DNA of 64,000 bases, taken from assembly GCA_903891325.1 (NCBI GenBank), contig CAITEC010000062.1, positions 1-64,000 on the forward strand, given 5' to 3'. The stretch is from an uncultured Opitutaceae bacterium. GTDB lineage: Bacteria > Verrucomicrobiota > Verrucomicrobiia > Opitutales > Opitutaceae. This document shows positions 1 to 9,828 of this stretch, piece by piece (the stretch's first letter is position 1; the number at the start of each line of letters is the position of its first letter). The translations under genes were made by a program, and so were the position numbers. The notes beneath the pieces were generated by a model. The model had not been told where the DNA came from, did no database searches, and saw only the letters and a list, made by a program, of their open reading frames with translations.

Positions 1-18
1 CCTGGCGTCAAAGCAACC

Positions 19-80
19 GTAACAAAGTCGGCTTCCTGCGGCAAGCTTGGGCTCCTGTCCTCGGAAGCCGACTTTGTTAC
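19..80. repeat. Perfect 18-bp hairpin stem
   Basis: The 18 bases at 19-36 (starting GTAACAAAGTCGG) are exactly reverse-complementary to 63-80, around a 26-base loop. This is the first of several strong stems in the 344 bases before the first gene, where I see no coding region. It could be a REP/MITE-like repeat or a transcription terminator for a gene beyond the window edge. Confidence 0.8.
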
Positions 81-112
81 TACCCCCCTCTTATTCACGG
101 AATCGGACATAC

Positions 113-144
113 AAGATCGGGAAGAAGCGGGAAGGTCCGATCTT
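113..144. repeat. 8-bp inverted repeat in leader hairpin cluster
   Basis: AAGATCGG at 113-120 is the reverse complement of CCGATCTT at 137-144, with a 16-base loop. It lies between the two longer stems. It is weak alone but fits the pattern of the cluster. Confidence 0.5.
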
Positions 145-162
145 AATGCCTTCCAAACGAGT

Positions 163-203
163 CCGTAACTACGGAAGGGATGCCATCCCTTCCGTAGTTA
201 CGG
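163..203. repeat. 41-bp near-perfect palindrome (20-bp stem, 1-base centre)
   Basis: Bases 163-182 (CCGTAACTACGGAAGGGATG) are exactly reverse-complementary to 184-203 around the single base 183. The stem starts CCGTAAC, as does the one at 17-23. A smaller GGCCC/GGGCC stem follows at 216-233. The structure could extrude as a cruciform. Confidence 0.85.
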
Positions 204-344
204 GGTTAGGTTTCGGGCCCTTCCTTCCGGGCCTTTCCGAACTTCCCGGCCTTCATGTTCAAAAAGATCGTCCTGAGACTGTACCACCAACCCTGCAAGG
301 CGCCTGCTTGCAATCAGGCCGCAAGAATCTAGATTCGGGACTTT

Positions 345-881
345 ATGAAACTTACGCCGGAACAATCGAAGGCGGTCGCGGGCTGGGCGGCGGCGGGGGA
401 CAATCTCTCGGCGATCCAGCGGAAGCTGACCGCGGAGTTCCAGATCTCCATCACCTACATGGATCTCCGGTTTTTGCTGGATGATCTTAACCTCTCCCTG
501 AAGGACGCGGCGCCAAAGGCGGACACCCTCCTCAAGGGGGCGGCCCCGGCCGGCCCCCAGGGCGGGCCGGCGCAGGCGCCCGACGCTCTTCCGGGCGACG
601 AGGCCGATGAGCCCCTGCCCGGCGAGCTGGCTGAGGATGAATTGCCCCCAGCGGGCGCCAGCAAGGTCACGGTGAGCGTGGACAAGGTCACCCTTCTTCC
701 CGGCGCCCTTGCCAGCGGCACGGTCGCCTTCGGCGACGGGGTGACCGGCAAGTGGATCGTGGACAACCAGGGCCGCCCCGGGATCACCGAAATCAGCAAG
801 CCGGGCTACCGGCCCTCCCCCGCCGACGCCCAGGCCTTCATGATGGAGCTCAGCCGGACCCTGCAACAGCGGGGCTTCTGA
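345..881 (+). CDS. Conserved hypothetical protein, three-part architecture
   Basis: 178 aa, start ATG 345. The N-terminal ~50 residues look helical and may form a small helix-turn-helix-like unit (LSAIQRKLTAEF, then a D-L-R-F-L-L-D-D-L helix). Residues ~57-105 are an Ala/Pro/Glu-rich, acidic, probably disordered linker. Residues ~106-178 form a compact beta-rich domain (KVTVSVDKV, GTVAFGDG, GKWIVDNQGRPG) with a final helix. There is no signal peptide or membrane segment, so it is probably cytoplasmic. It converges on ligA, leaving 13 bp. I do not recognise a named family and assign no function. Confidence 0.75.
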   Translation: MKLTPEQSKAVAGWAAAGDNLSAIQRKLTAEFQISITYMDLRFLLDDLNLSLKDAAPKADTLLKGAAPAGPQGGPAQAPDALPGDEADEPLPGELAEDELPPAGASKVTVSVDKVTLLPGALASGTVAFGDGVTGKWIVDNQGRPGITEISKPGYRPSPADAQAFMMELSRTLQQRGF

Positions 882-894
882 GCGGCGCCTGCGC

Positions 895-2979
<2,085 letters not shown>

Positions 2980-3007
2980 TCAACCGCGATCGGGTCATTT
3001 CCACACA

Positions 3008-3080
3008 GGTGGAGCGCGATCTCGGAGCGCGCTGAACGACCCGATCCACGAACCAGCGTGCCCGGAGGTCCCGCTCCACC
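3008..3080 (+). repeat. 73-bp dispersed repeat, copy 1
   Basis: It starts GGTGGAGCG and ends CGCTCCACC, a 9-bp terminal inverted repeat, with conserved internal blocks (GATCTC.GAGCGCGCTGA and CCAGCGTGCCCGGAGG). A same-length, same-orientation copy lies at 54733-54805, differing mainly in a short central stretch. Both copies sit between divergently transcribed genes. Confidence 0.85.
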
Positions 3081-3125
3081 CCTAAGCCCGGAGGTTTGAA
3101 GGCGAAAAACGCTCGACTCCCTCCA

Positions 3126-4169
3126 ATGGCCATTCACTTAGGTCTTTGCGTGAAAATCCCGCCTTTTTTCATCCCCGTGTTGGCGCTCGCAGCGGCGACC
3201 GCAGCATCCGCCGCCGACTTTCGCCTGCTGGCCCGCTATCCCATCGGCGGCATCGGCGGCTATGACTATCTTCGCGTCGATCCGGACACCCGCCGGCTCT
3301 ACGTCGCCCACGGGAACCGGGTCGACGTCCTCGACGCGGATACCGGCGCCTCGATCGGCCAGGTCGCCCCGACCCGCGGAGTCCACGGAATCGCCCTCGA
3401 CCGGGCGCTCAACCGGGGGTTCATCACCGACGGCGCCGATCGCGCGGTGACGGTCTTCGACCTGCGGACGCTTAAGACGATCGCCGTCATCCACGGCCTC
3501 GGGGTCAAGCCCGACGCGATCGAGTTTGATCCCGACACCGGGAGGGTTTACGTCGCGAACGGAGCCTCGGGCGGAATCACCGTCATAGAGCCGGCGACGG
3601 CCGCGATCGCCGCGGTCATTCCCGTCGAGGGGAAGCTTGAGGGGATGGCCTTCGACGGCCGCGGCCGGCTTTTCGTGAATACCGAGAACCGGAGCGCCAT
3701 CCAGGTCGTCGACCTCCGGGCGGGCCGGGTGGTCGCCTTGTGGCCGGTCGCTCCCGTCGAGGGCGGAACCGGGCTGGCGATCGACCGCTCGACCCATCGG
3801 CTCTTCTGCGCCGGCGGCAACGGGATGCTGGCGGTGGTCAACAGCGACACCGGCGCCGTGGTTGCGACCCCGCCGATCGGCGAGGACCCGGACGGGGATG
3901 CCTTTAACCCGGCGACAGGCCTGATTTTCACGTCCAATGTCGGCGGCACGCTCTCGATCCTCCATGAGGACGCGGCCGACACCTACCGGACGGTCCAAAC
4001 CGTGGCGACGGCGTATGGGGCGCGGACGATCGCCCTCGACCGGAGGACCGGGCGGGTCTTCCTGCCCACGGGCCGCTTCGGTCCCGCGCCCGCGCCGACA
4101 GCCGACAGGCCGAACCCCCGACCGCGGTTGCTGCCGGGGACATTTGAGGTGCTGGTGGTTGGTCAATGA
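3126..4169 (+). CDS. Secreted YncE/YVTN-type beta-propeller protein
   Basis: About 347 aa from ATG 3126; an upstream in-frame ATG at 3096 is possible but gives a poor signal peptide. The N-terminus has a hydrophobic stretch ending A-S-A-A-D, a likely signal peptidase I site, so export is expected. The rest consists of repeated blades of the YVTN type (V-D-P-D-T-R-R-L-Y-V-A, F-D-P-D-T-G-R-V-Y-V-A-N-G, F-N-P-A-T-G-L-I-F-T-S-N), a seven-bladed fold usually used for binding. The stop overlaps the ATG of the next gene (ATGA at 4166), so the two are co-translated. The ligand is unknown. Confidence 0.85.
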   Translation: MAIHLGLCVKIPPFFIPVLALAAATAASAADFRLLARYPIGGIGGYDYLRVDPDTRRLYVAHGNRVDVLDADTGASIGQVAPTRGVHGIALDRALNRGFITDGADRAVTVFDLRTLKTIAVIHGLGVKPDAIEFDPDTGRVYVANGASGGITVIEPATAAIAAVIPVEGKLEGMAFDGRGRLFVNTENRSAIQVVDLRAGRVVALWPVAPVEGGTGLAIDRSTHRLFCAGGNGMLAVVNSDTGAVVATPPIGEDPDGDAFNPATGLIFTSNVGGTLSILHEDAADTYRTVQTVATAYGARTIALDRRTGRVFLPTGRFGPAPAPTADRPNPRPRLLPGTFEVLVVGQ

Positions 4170-4930
4170 AACGCCCGGTCGCCGCTCTAGCGATCGCGGT
4201 TTGCGCGCTTGTTGCGGGTGCCGCGGGCCTGCGCGCCCAGGCCGGCCCGCCGATGATCACGGACGACCCGGGAACGACACCCGCCGGCCATTGGACGATC
4301 AACACGGCGTGGACCGACCAGCGGACCCCCGGCTCGACGCTGACCGGGCTGCCGCTCCTCGACGCAAATTACGGGGCGACCGACAGGGTGGAGCTCAATT
4401 ACCTGGCTTCGTGGAACACCCTGCGCGAATCGGACGGGCCGACAGCCAACAGCCTGAGCGATTCGGAGCTATCGGTAAAGTGGCGCTTTTGGGACCACGG
4501 TGAACGAACCCTGCAGGTGTCGACCGCACCCCGCCTCTTCCTTCCCGGCCCGGGATCGGACCCGCACCGCCCGGAACTGGCGGACCCGCACGCCAGTTTC
4601 CTTCTCCCCATCGAGATCGCGCGGGACTTCAGCGAACTGTCCGCGGGCGTGGAACTCGGCGACACCTTCAGCCGGTCGGCCGGGAGTCGGGAATGGGTCG
4701 GCGGGTTCTGCGTCGGCCGCGACATCGTGAAGGGGTGGGACGTCGACGCGGAGATTCACACCGCGGCCTCCGAGAACGTCGCGCGCAAGGAGGTGACGGT
4801 GAACCTGGGCACCCGCTACGAGCTCAACGAGCATTTCACGCTGCTCCTCTCGGCCGGGCGGGACGTGCGGAACACGCTGGGGCCGAAGGCGTCGCTGCTG
4901 ACCTACGCGGGCATGCAGATTTGTTTCTAA
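4166..4930 (+). CDS. Outer-membrane beta-barrel, MetA-phenol-degradation/transporter-like
   Basis: 254 aa. A signal peptide ends near L-R-A-Q-A, followed by P-P-M-I-T-D-D-P-G-T and G-H-W-T-I-N, the typical opening of the Phenol_MetA_deg/'transporter' outer-membrane family. The rest alternates as barrel strands and ends in Phe, as expected for Bam recognition. It is translationally coupled to the beta-propeller gene, so the pair may work as a periplasmic binding protein plus outer-membrane channel (inference). Its TAA stop (4928-4930) is also the first three bases of the 26-bp inverted repeat bounding the RAYT element. A decayed relative of its 3' end lies past that element. Confidence 0.75.
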   Translation: MKRPVAALAIAVCALVAGAAGLRAQAGPPMITDDPGTTPAGHWTINTAWTDQRTPGSTLTGLPLLDANYGATDRVELNYLASWNTLRESDGPTANSLSDSELSVKWRFWDHGERTLQVSTAPRLFLPGPGSDPHRPELADPHASFLLPIEIARDFSELSAGVELGDTFSRSAGSREWVGGFCVGRDIVKGWDVDAEIHTAASENVARKEVTVNLGTRYELNEHFTLLLSAGRDVRNTLGPKASLLTYAGMQICF

Positions 4931-5874
4931 GGGGTCGCGCCGCTACTTGTTAAATGTGACCGCTTTCGGGAAAGATACACCCTCACCGAGCTCGGAGAAC
5001 CCATGGTAAGTTTCTCCGCAATCCATGGAATTGACGCCCCCGAGACCCGCCGCAGTTCATCGGCCAGGGCGACTTTCCAAGGTGCGCCTTTGGGATCCAT
5101 CCTTGCGCCTTCCCTCGTCCGGTTCGCATCCGCGAGCAGAGCCTCAAGTGCCGCCGTCCATCGTAGGTGCTTGAGTTCCGGCTCATCAGCGCCGGACACC
5201 GCGAGTTCGGCTAGGCGGTCCTTGTGTGCTTCTGCGATTTCTTTACGCCATTCATTGCTTCCAACTGCCCAACCCGACTCGCAGCCCGCTAGCTCCTGTT
5301 GTTCGGGATTCGCCTTTTCATCAACCAGCCCCGCCAGATGCGCAGCGTAGTCCCTCCAGCCCTCAGGAGTGTCGGTGAGGTCCAGTTCGGATAGCCAATC
5401 CTGGCAGACAAGGAAAGCAGGCCTATTTGCCTTCAAGAACCGCCGATAGCTGCTCCATGGGTATTGGACGAGGTTCTCAACGGTTACAATTCCTGCTCGA
5501 ACCGGATTGAGATGAATGTAATTCACAACCCGGGCCAGGGAGATGCCTGATTCAATTAGCAACGCCTTTGGCCTTCCCTGAAAGACATGGCCGTTTTCCT
5601 TGCGATAGCGGTTAAAGCGCGTGGAAAACGTGCTCGAGAGCCAGTGAAGACCCTGGCTCAGATTGGCCCGTGGGGTCTCAAGCGCCAGGTGGTAGTGGTT
5701 GCGCATCACCATGTGGGCGTGCAACAGCCAACCCATCCGCTCGGCTGCTTCGAAAAGTGTATCCTCGAACGCCCGAGCCGAACCTTCATCTTCAAACACG
5801 TCATACCGGTAATTTCCACGGTTAATGACGTGGTAAAGTGCCCTTTCGAACTCGATCCTCGGTTTGCGCACCAT
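4927..5874 (-). CDS. REP-associated tyrosine transposase (RAYT, Y1/HUH family)
   Basis: 315 aa. The HUH motif is H-Y-H at residues 60-62 (M-R-N-H-Y-H-L-A-L-E). The RAYT signatures G-H-V-F-Q-G-R and Y-I-H-L-N-P-V-R-A-G-I-V follow; Tyr119 in the latter is the likely nucleophile, by family comparison. The C-terminal ~110 residues add a helix-turn-helix-like region (W-I-A-E-K-L-T-M-G-S-P-S-S-V), as in larger RAYT groups. RAYTs cut single-stranded REP hairpins and probably spread them. The gene looks intact. It is enclosed by a perfect 26-bp inverted repeat, unusual because most RAYT genes are single-copy and not clearly mobile. Confidence 0.93.
   Translation of the reverse strand: MVRKPRIEFERALYHVINRGNYRYDVFEDEGSARAFEDTLFEAAERMGWLLHAHMVMRNHYHLALETPRANLSQGLHWLSSTFSTRFNRYRKENGHVFQGRPKALLIESGISLARVVNYIHLNPVRAGIVTVENLVQYPWSSYRRFLKANRPAFLVCQDWLSELDLTDTPEGWRDYAAHLAGLVDEKANPEQQELAGCESGWAVGSNEWRKEIAEAHKDRLAELAVSGADEPELKHLRWTAALEALLADANRTREGARMDPKGAPWKVALADELRRVSGASIPWIAEKLTMGSPSSVRVYLSRKRSHLTSSGATP
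4928..4953. repeat. Left 26-bp inverted repeat of RAYT element
   Basis: It begins TAAGGGGTCGCGCCGC and is exactly reverse-complementary to 5929-5954; the match stops abruptly at both ends. Its first three bases are the stop codon of the outer-membrane gene, and the transposase stop also falls at this end. Confidence 0.92.
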
Positions 5875-5928
5875 CCCTCATTATGGCAAGTGCACGTCAG
5901 CCCGTAGCGGACACCGGATCACCCGGAA

Positions 5929-5954
5929 TTAACAAGTAGCGGCGCGACCCCTTA
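5929..5954. repeat. Right 26-bp inverted repeat of RAYT element
   Basis: It begins TTAACAAGTAGCGGCGCG and is the exact reverse complement of 4928-4953. It contains GTAG followed by a G+C-rich run, resembling the GTAG tetranucleotide RAYTs recognise beside REP hairpins (inference). A similar GTAGCGG lies about 30 bp inside, near 5904. Between here and 6060 I see no feature. Confidence 0.92.
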
Positions 5955-6060
5955 AGATTGGCACTCGAATACCCGAATGGATTCGGCACTCTAATTAATT
6001 GGATTTTCTAGGATAGAGCCGTCGATTGCAAGCCGACCATGCGCTCTATCGGGCGCGGCG

Positions 6061-6306
6061 CAGCGCGGATGGATCGACTTACCCCGCAGACGGCAGCGAG
6101 CCGAGCTTTCGCATGACCGCAAAGTCATCGCCGAGATCGGGAACGGCGCGCGGCTCCGTTCGACTTACCCGGCCGGTTATTCGATGATATTCGGCAATCT
6201 GGGTCATCACAAGGCCCTGCTGCCAAGAACCGTCCCATCAGTGAGGAACACGCTGGAGCCAAAGCCGTCGCCGATGAGGTATGCGGGGGCGCAGACGAGG
6301 CTCTAG
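6061..6306 (+). pseudogene. Decayed 3' fragment of a paralogue of the outer-membrane gene
   Basis: Read in frame to the TAG at 6304-6306, this encodes V-I-A-E-I, N-L-G, then R-N-T-L-E-P-K-P-S and Y-A-G-A-Q. These align in order with V-D-A-E-I, N-L-G, R-N-T-L-G-P-K-A-S and Y-A-G-M-Q at the end of the intact gene at 4166. No start codon or upstream part is recognisable. Its stop overlaps the stop of the convergent gene at 6303. It is probably the remnant of a tandem duplicate or of a related gene, now separated by the RAYT element. Confidence 0.6.
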
Positions 6307-7820
6307 CCGGAGCCTGCGGACCATTCACGGTGGAGATCACGGGCGAGCCGGATCGCCGCGTCCGGGACGGCGCCGGCCCGAGAGATGACGTCGTCGATGA
6401 TTCGCAGGGCCTGGTCGTTGCCCTTGACCCGGCGCGCCCATCGCGCCCAGCCGATCTCTATCCAGCCGTTGTCGGGCAGGAGGGTCGCGCCCAGGGCGAG
6501 GAATTTTCCGTCGGACTCGGTGACATGGTCGGCGGTGTCCACCAGGGCTGCGATCCGTTGGTAGGCGATTTCAAGTCCCCGGCTGCAGATGATGGCTCGT
6601 TCCGCATCGTTGATGGCCTCGCGGGCCTGGGTTGGGCCGGGGGATCCCTGCGCACCCCTGTTGGCGGCCTCTTCTGATGCGATTTCCCAAGTCCATCCAT
6701 TCCGGGTGCCGAGCTGAATTGCCAGGCGGCAGTCGGCGTCGGCAGCCTCCGGTCGGGCAGATTCGAAATCGACCAAGGCCATTGCGTCGTGAGAACTTGG
6801 GTCACCGGGCGCCAGGTTGACCGCCTGTTCGGCATAGGCGCGGGCAATATCCTTGTGGCCCGCGCAAACCTCGAGCCGTGCCAACACCGAGGCGACCAGG
6901 GCCGGCGCAGCGGGCGCAGGCGGCGCCAATGCCGGCGGCGGCTCGACCGGGAGGGCCACCTCATAGAAATCCCCTCCCCGGATGTAATTGTAGAACTCGG
7001 AATTTATCGTGTCCGCCTCATCGCCAAATGCCATCCTCAGGGCCTCGTGCGGGATCGCCTTGCGGGCGAACGCCTTCAACAGCCGATCCATCGCGTGCTC
7101 GTTTGCCATGTCCTTCGAAACCATCAGGAAGTGGGCAAGCCCCCAGGACTCGATGAAGAACATTTGAATGCCGTGGCGATCGGCGACGGGATCCATGTCG
7201 CCCACCGCGAGAAGGTCCTCGATTTTCAGGAAACGCCCGTAACTTGAAAGCGGATGCCCGGCGGCACGCTGAAGATACGAAGTCCAGTTCCGCGGGGGCC
7301 GGCCAAACACCTCCCGGCCGCCCTCGACGGCGAACGCACCATAGACCTCATCGATGCCCGCACGCAGGGCGCGCGGGAGGTGGTGGTGGTAGCCGCTCAG
7401 CAGCCAATCCGCGCAATCGCGAAGAACGGCGCGCTGGGTCAACTCGGGCGACTCGGCGTCGCAGACCGCCTCCATCGCGCCCCAGCCCCCGGTATACGAG
7501 AAGGAGCTGAGGTTCTGGATGCGGTCGCCGCCCTTCAACAAGGGGGACGAGTCGTAAAAATCGGAGCGGCTGGAGAAAAGGACCATGGTGAGCGGCCCGA
7601 GGAGGCGCGAGTCGCCGGGGAGCCTTCCCTTCATGGCCGAGACGAACTGGTTCATTCGGTCGGCCCACGCAGCCGTGTCCGACGGGCTCATCTGCGAAAC
7701 AATCGTTATCTTTCCGGTTTCGCCAGTGCACCAGCCCTGGGTATTGACGACTTCGGCGGCCCGGGCGGAGAATCCGCCTAGGGTGAACGCGAGGGTGAGG
7801 GCCAGGGGGATGGACTTCAT
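6303..7820 (-). CDS. Secreted DUF1570-like protein with TPR-like C-terminal region
   Basis: 505 aa with a clear signal peptide (cleavage near S-A-R-A-A). Residues ~25-290 resemble the metalloprotease-like DUF1570 fold common in Verrucomicrobia and Planctomycetes, but I do not see an intact HExxH; the nearest region reads G-Y-H-H-H-L-P-R-A-L-R-A-G-I-D-E. A Pro/Ala-rich linker near residue 300 leads to TPR-like helices (A-R-A-Y-A-E-Q-A-V-N-L-A-P-G-D). It is probably periplasmic or surface-exposed. Its job is unknown and the domain call is tentative. Confidence 0.7.
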   Translation of the reverse strand: MKSIPLALTLAFTLGGFSARAAEVVNTQGWCTGETGKITIVSQMSPSDTAAWADRMNQFVSAMKGRLPGDSRLLGPLTMVLFSSRSDFYDSSPLLKGGDRIQNLSSFSYTGGWGAMEAVCDAESPELTQRAVLRDCADWLLSGYHHHLPRALRAGIDEVYGAFAVEGGREVFGRPPRNWTSYLQRAAGHPLSSYGRFLKIEDLLAVGDMDPVADRHGIQMFFIESWGLAHFLMVSKDMANEHAMDRLLKAFARKAIPHEALRMAFGDEADTINSEFYNYIRGGDFYEVALPVEPPPALAPPAPAAPALVASVLARLEVCAGHKDIARAYAEQAVNLAPGDPSSHDAMALVDFESARPEAADADCRLAIQLGTRNGWTWEIASEEAANRGAQGSPGPTQAREAINDAERAIICSRGLEIAYQRIAALVDTADHVTESDGKFLALGATLLPDNGWIEIGWARWARRVKGNDQALRIIDDVISRAGAVPDAAIRLARDLHREWSAGSG

Positions 7821-7892
7821 CGGGGAGCGGTTCCGGGGAAGGATTATCGCGGATGGACGGGGGGTGTCACGAAGGAACCGGGGGAGATCGAT

Positions 7893-8023
7893 TGTAGCCG
7901 GGGTCCAAAGCTTGTCGCGGCGAAACGGAGTGAAGACGGAACCCCGGTGCTTGGGGTCCTAATTTCGTTTCTCCGATCCCCGGCCTCCGGGAGGCCGGGC
8001 CGGGGTCTCGGACCCCGGCTACA
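7893..8023. repeat. GTAGCCGGGGTC palindromic element, copy 1
   Basis: TGTAGCCGGGGTC at 7893-7905 is mirrored exactly by GACCCCGGCTACA at 8011-8023; the 105 bases between include a further CCGGCCTCC/GGAGGCCGG stem near 7980-7997. The same termini recur at 20988-21062 and as a half copy at 36471-36485. The 280-base gap between the genes at 7820 and the tRNA holds this plus two hairpins. Confidence 0.75.
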
Positions 8024-8041
8024 GAAATCACCGTTGTTCGG

Positions 8042-8072
8042 GCCCTCCTACGCCCGTTGGGCTTCGGAGGGC
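8042..8072 (-). terminator. Hairpin downstream of tRNA-Pro
   Basis: GCCCTCC (8042-8048) pairs with GGAGGGC (8066-8072), with an inner GCCC/GGGC stem. It is the second stem after the tRNA on the minus strand. It lacks a clear T-run, so it may be a repeat rather than a terminator. Confidence 0.45.
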
Positions 8073-8100
8073 GAATCTTTCCCGCAAGAGCGGGAAAGAT

Positions 8101-8102
<2 letters not shown>
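8073..8102 (-). terminator. Perfect 13-bp stem overlapping the tRNA 3' end
   Basis: GAATCTTTCCCGC (8073-8085) pairs exactly with 8090-8102 around a 4-base loop. The stem shares its last two bases with the discriminator and last acceptor base of the tRNA, so it could act in 3' processing or termination. Confidence 0.6.
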
Positions 8103-8174
<72 letters not shown>

Positions 8175-8237
8175 ACAAGTGAAGGGTCAGCAAACGGAAT
8201 GCGGATGGGGGTGGCAAGGGCTAATTGGGGGCGGGCC

Positions 8238-8636
8238 TCAACCCCCGGGCATGCCGCTGGCGGCCGATTGCTGGGCGGCGGCGCTGCCGAGGTTCTGGGC
8301 GATGTTGGCCACGACGGGGGCGAACCACAGGAGAACCGCCGCCACGGTCGCCAGGATCGCCTTCCCCACCCCGTGGTGCATCACGAAGTAGTACGCGACC
8401 CCCAGCCCGATCAGGCTCAGGAACTTGAGGATCGAATAAATGTACCCGGTGAGGTTGTTGAGCCCATTCTGGAGCCCGGGATCCATGTTTTGCGGACCCG
8501 TGAAGACGGAGCTCGCGCTCTGGGCATGGGCGGCGCCGACAACGAGAAAAAGTCCCAGACAGGCTGCCAGCATGAGCCGGGATCGCCCGCCAGAGGGGCA
8601 AAACCGGCCGTGGAATGAGGCGGGTATTTTGTTCAT
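8238..8636 (-). CDS. Small exported protein with two membrane helices, VirB2/TrbC-like in shape
   Basis: 132 aa. A long signal peptide (cleavage near A-A-H-A-Q) is followed by a short soluble stretch and two hydrophobic helices around a basic turn (G-L-G-V-A-Y-Y-F-V-M, H-H-G-V-G-K, then I-L-A-T-V-A-A-V-L-L). It ends in a small-residue, Gln/Ser-rich tail. This signal-helix-turn-helix plan is that of VirB2/TrbC pilins, but no other conjugation gene is nearby, so the resemblance is only architectural. An extended -10 promoter lies 6 nt before the ATG. Confidence 0.65.
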   Translation of the reverse strand: MNKIPASFHGRFCPSGGRSRLMLAACLGLFLVVGAAHAQSASSVFTGPQNMDPGLQNGLNNLTGYIYSILKFLSLIGLGVAYYFVMHHGVGKAILATVAAVLLWFAPVVANIAQNLGSAAAQQSAASGMPGG

Positions 8637-8642
8637 GCAGGG

Positions 8643-8652
8643 ATAATAGCAA
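8643..8652 (-). promoter_or_regulatory. Extended -10 promoter TTGC-TATTAT, leaderless start
   Basis: Read on the minus strand: TTGCTATTATCCCTGCATG. The TATTAT hexamer ends 6 nt before the ATG of the 132-aa membrane protein, putting the expected transcription start at or next to the ATG. The secretin gene at 47223 has almost the same arrangement. Confidence 0.65.
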
Positions 8653-8681
8653 GTGAGACGCCCAAGCCCCCCGCCGAACCC

Positions 8682-9569
8682 TCAGCTTTCACGACGATCG
8701 ACTTTTTTAGCATTCCTTACCGCCGCCACGTTGCCGTGATAACGATCGGCAAACGCCTTGGTGAATTCGGCGCCATAGAAAACGATCATCGAGGAGTAGG
8801 ATACCCAAAGCAGGATGAGGATCACCGATCCCGCAGTCCCGTAGCCCGCCCCGGGTTGAGCCTTTCCGAAGTATAATCCCAATCCGAACTTGCCCATTTC
8901 AAACAACAAACCGGTGACGAATGCCCCCACCCAGACATACCACCATTTTATTTTGGCATCGGGCAGAACTTTGAACATCAAGGCAAACAAGACGGAAATA
9001 ATGGTCAGCGAGATCATGAAATCGGCGGTGTGGAAAAGGAACATGATGTATCCGGGCCAGTGCGCCTCAATCCACCTGCTCATCGCTGAAAGGACGGACG
9101 TGATCACCAGCGACACCAAAAGAAGGAAGGCAATTGAAAGGATGAGCCCGAATGAGAAGAGACGGTCGCGAAGAAAAGCCCAGACGCCGGATTTGGAAGG
9201 CGTGGCTTTGACTTCCCATATGATGTTGAAGGATTTTTGGAGCTGAACAAACACACCCGTGGTGCCAAAAAGAATGGTCACTATCCCGATGATCGTCGCC
9301 CAGGTGGAATCCTTGCCGCCGTCGGCTTTTTCCATCATTTCCTGCACCTGGTCGGCGGTGCCATTTCCCATGGTTTCGCTGATCTGGCTGTGCAGATGGG
9401 CGCTTACCGCATCTCTCCCGATAAAATGGCCGCCGAGCGCGATGACGAGCACCAGCAATCCGGGCAATGAAAATACGGCATAGTAGGCAATCACGGCGCT
9501 TTCCCGAAACGGATCCTTTGCGTACCATTTCCTGAACGCATCCCCGAACAGCAGGGCCGTTTCCTTCAT
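8682..9569 (-). CDS. YihY/BrkB-family inner-membrane protein
   Basis: About 295 aa from the ATG at 9567-9569. An upstream in-frame ATG at 9605 would overlap the preceding gene and encodes a Gly-rich, non-conserved extension. About six membrane helices are visible. Family marks are A-V-I-A-Y-Y-A-V-F-S-L-P-G near the N-terminus, F-G-T-T-G-V-F-V-Q-L-Q and the C-terminal W-V-S-Y-S-S-M-I-V-F-Y-G-A-E-F-T-K. The family was once misassigned as RNase BN; its function is still unclear. It is last in an operon with YqjK-, YqjE- and YqjD-like genes. Confidence 0.92.
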   Translation of the reverse strand: MKETALLFGDAFRKWYAKDPFRESAVIAYYAVFSLPGLLVLVIALGGHFIGRDAVSAHLHSQISETMGNGTADQVQEMMEKADGGKDSTWATIIGIVTILFGTTGVFVQLQKSFNIIWEVKATPSKSGVWAFLRDRLFSFGLILSIAFLLLVSLVITSVLSAMSRWIEAHWPGYIMFLFHTADFMISLTIISVLFALMFKVLPDAKIKWWYVWVGAFVTGLLFEMGKFGLGLYFGKAQPGAGYGTAGSVILILLWVSYSSMIVFYGAEFTKAFADRYHGNVAAVRNAKKVDRRES

Positions 9570-9579
9570 TTTTCCTTTG

Positions 9580-9828
9580 TTACCGCCGCTCCCGCCGACG
9601 CGCACGGGACCCGAGCCAGCGCGTCAGCAGGAATGAGCCGATGGGCAAGGCTGCAAACTTGATGATCGGCGAGAGGCTCCGCCACCGCACCAGGGCCTGG
9701 TCAAACCACCGGACCGAACGCCCGATGCGCCGGGCCTTCGCCGCACATTGGTCCCGATTCGCCTCGATGCGCTGGAGCAGCGCAGCCTTGCCCGAGGCAA
9801 GCGCGGTCAGCTCTCCTCGCGAAAACAT
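9580..9828 (-). CDS. YqjK-like small protein
   Basis: 82 aa, chosen to start at the ATG 9826-9828 (M-F-S-R-G-E-L); the longer upstream frame is the antisense or shifted frame of yqjE. It carries basic helices (K-A-A-L-L-Q-R-I-E-A-N-R-D-Q) and a C-terminal hydrophobic stretch (F-A-A-L-P-I-G-S-F-L-L) ending in an Arg-rich tail, like YqjK. It overlaps the 3' end of the holin-like gene by 22 bp and leaves 10 bp to the BrkB-like gene. Identification rests mostly on position in the yqjD-yqjE-yqjK order. Confidence 0.7.
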   Translation of the reverse strand: MFSRGELTALASGKAALLQRIEANRDQCAAKARRIGRSVRWFDQALVRWRSLSPIIKFAALPIGSFLLTRWLGSRARRRERR

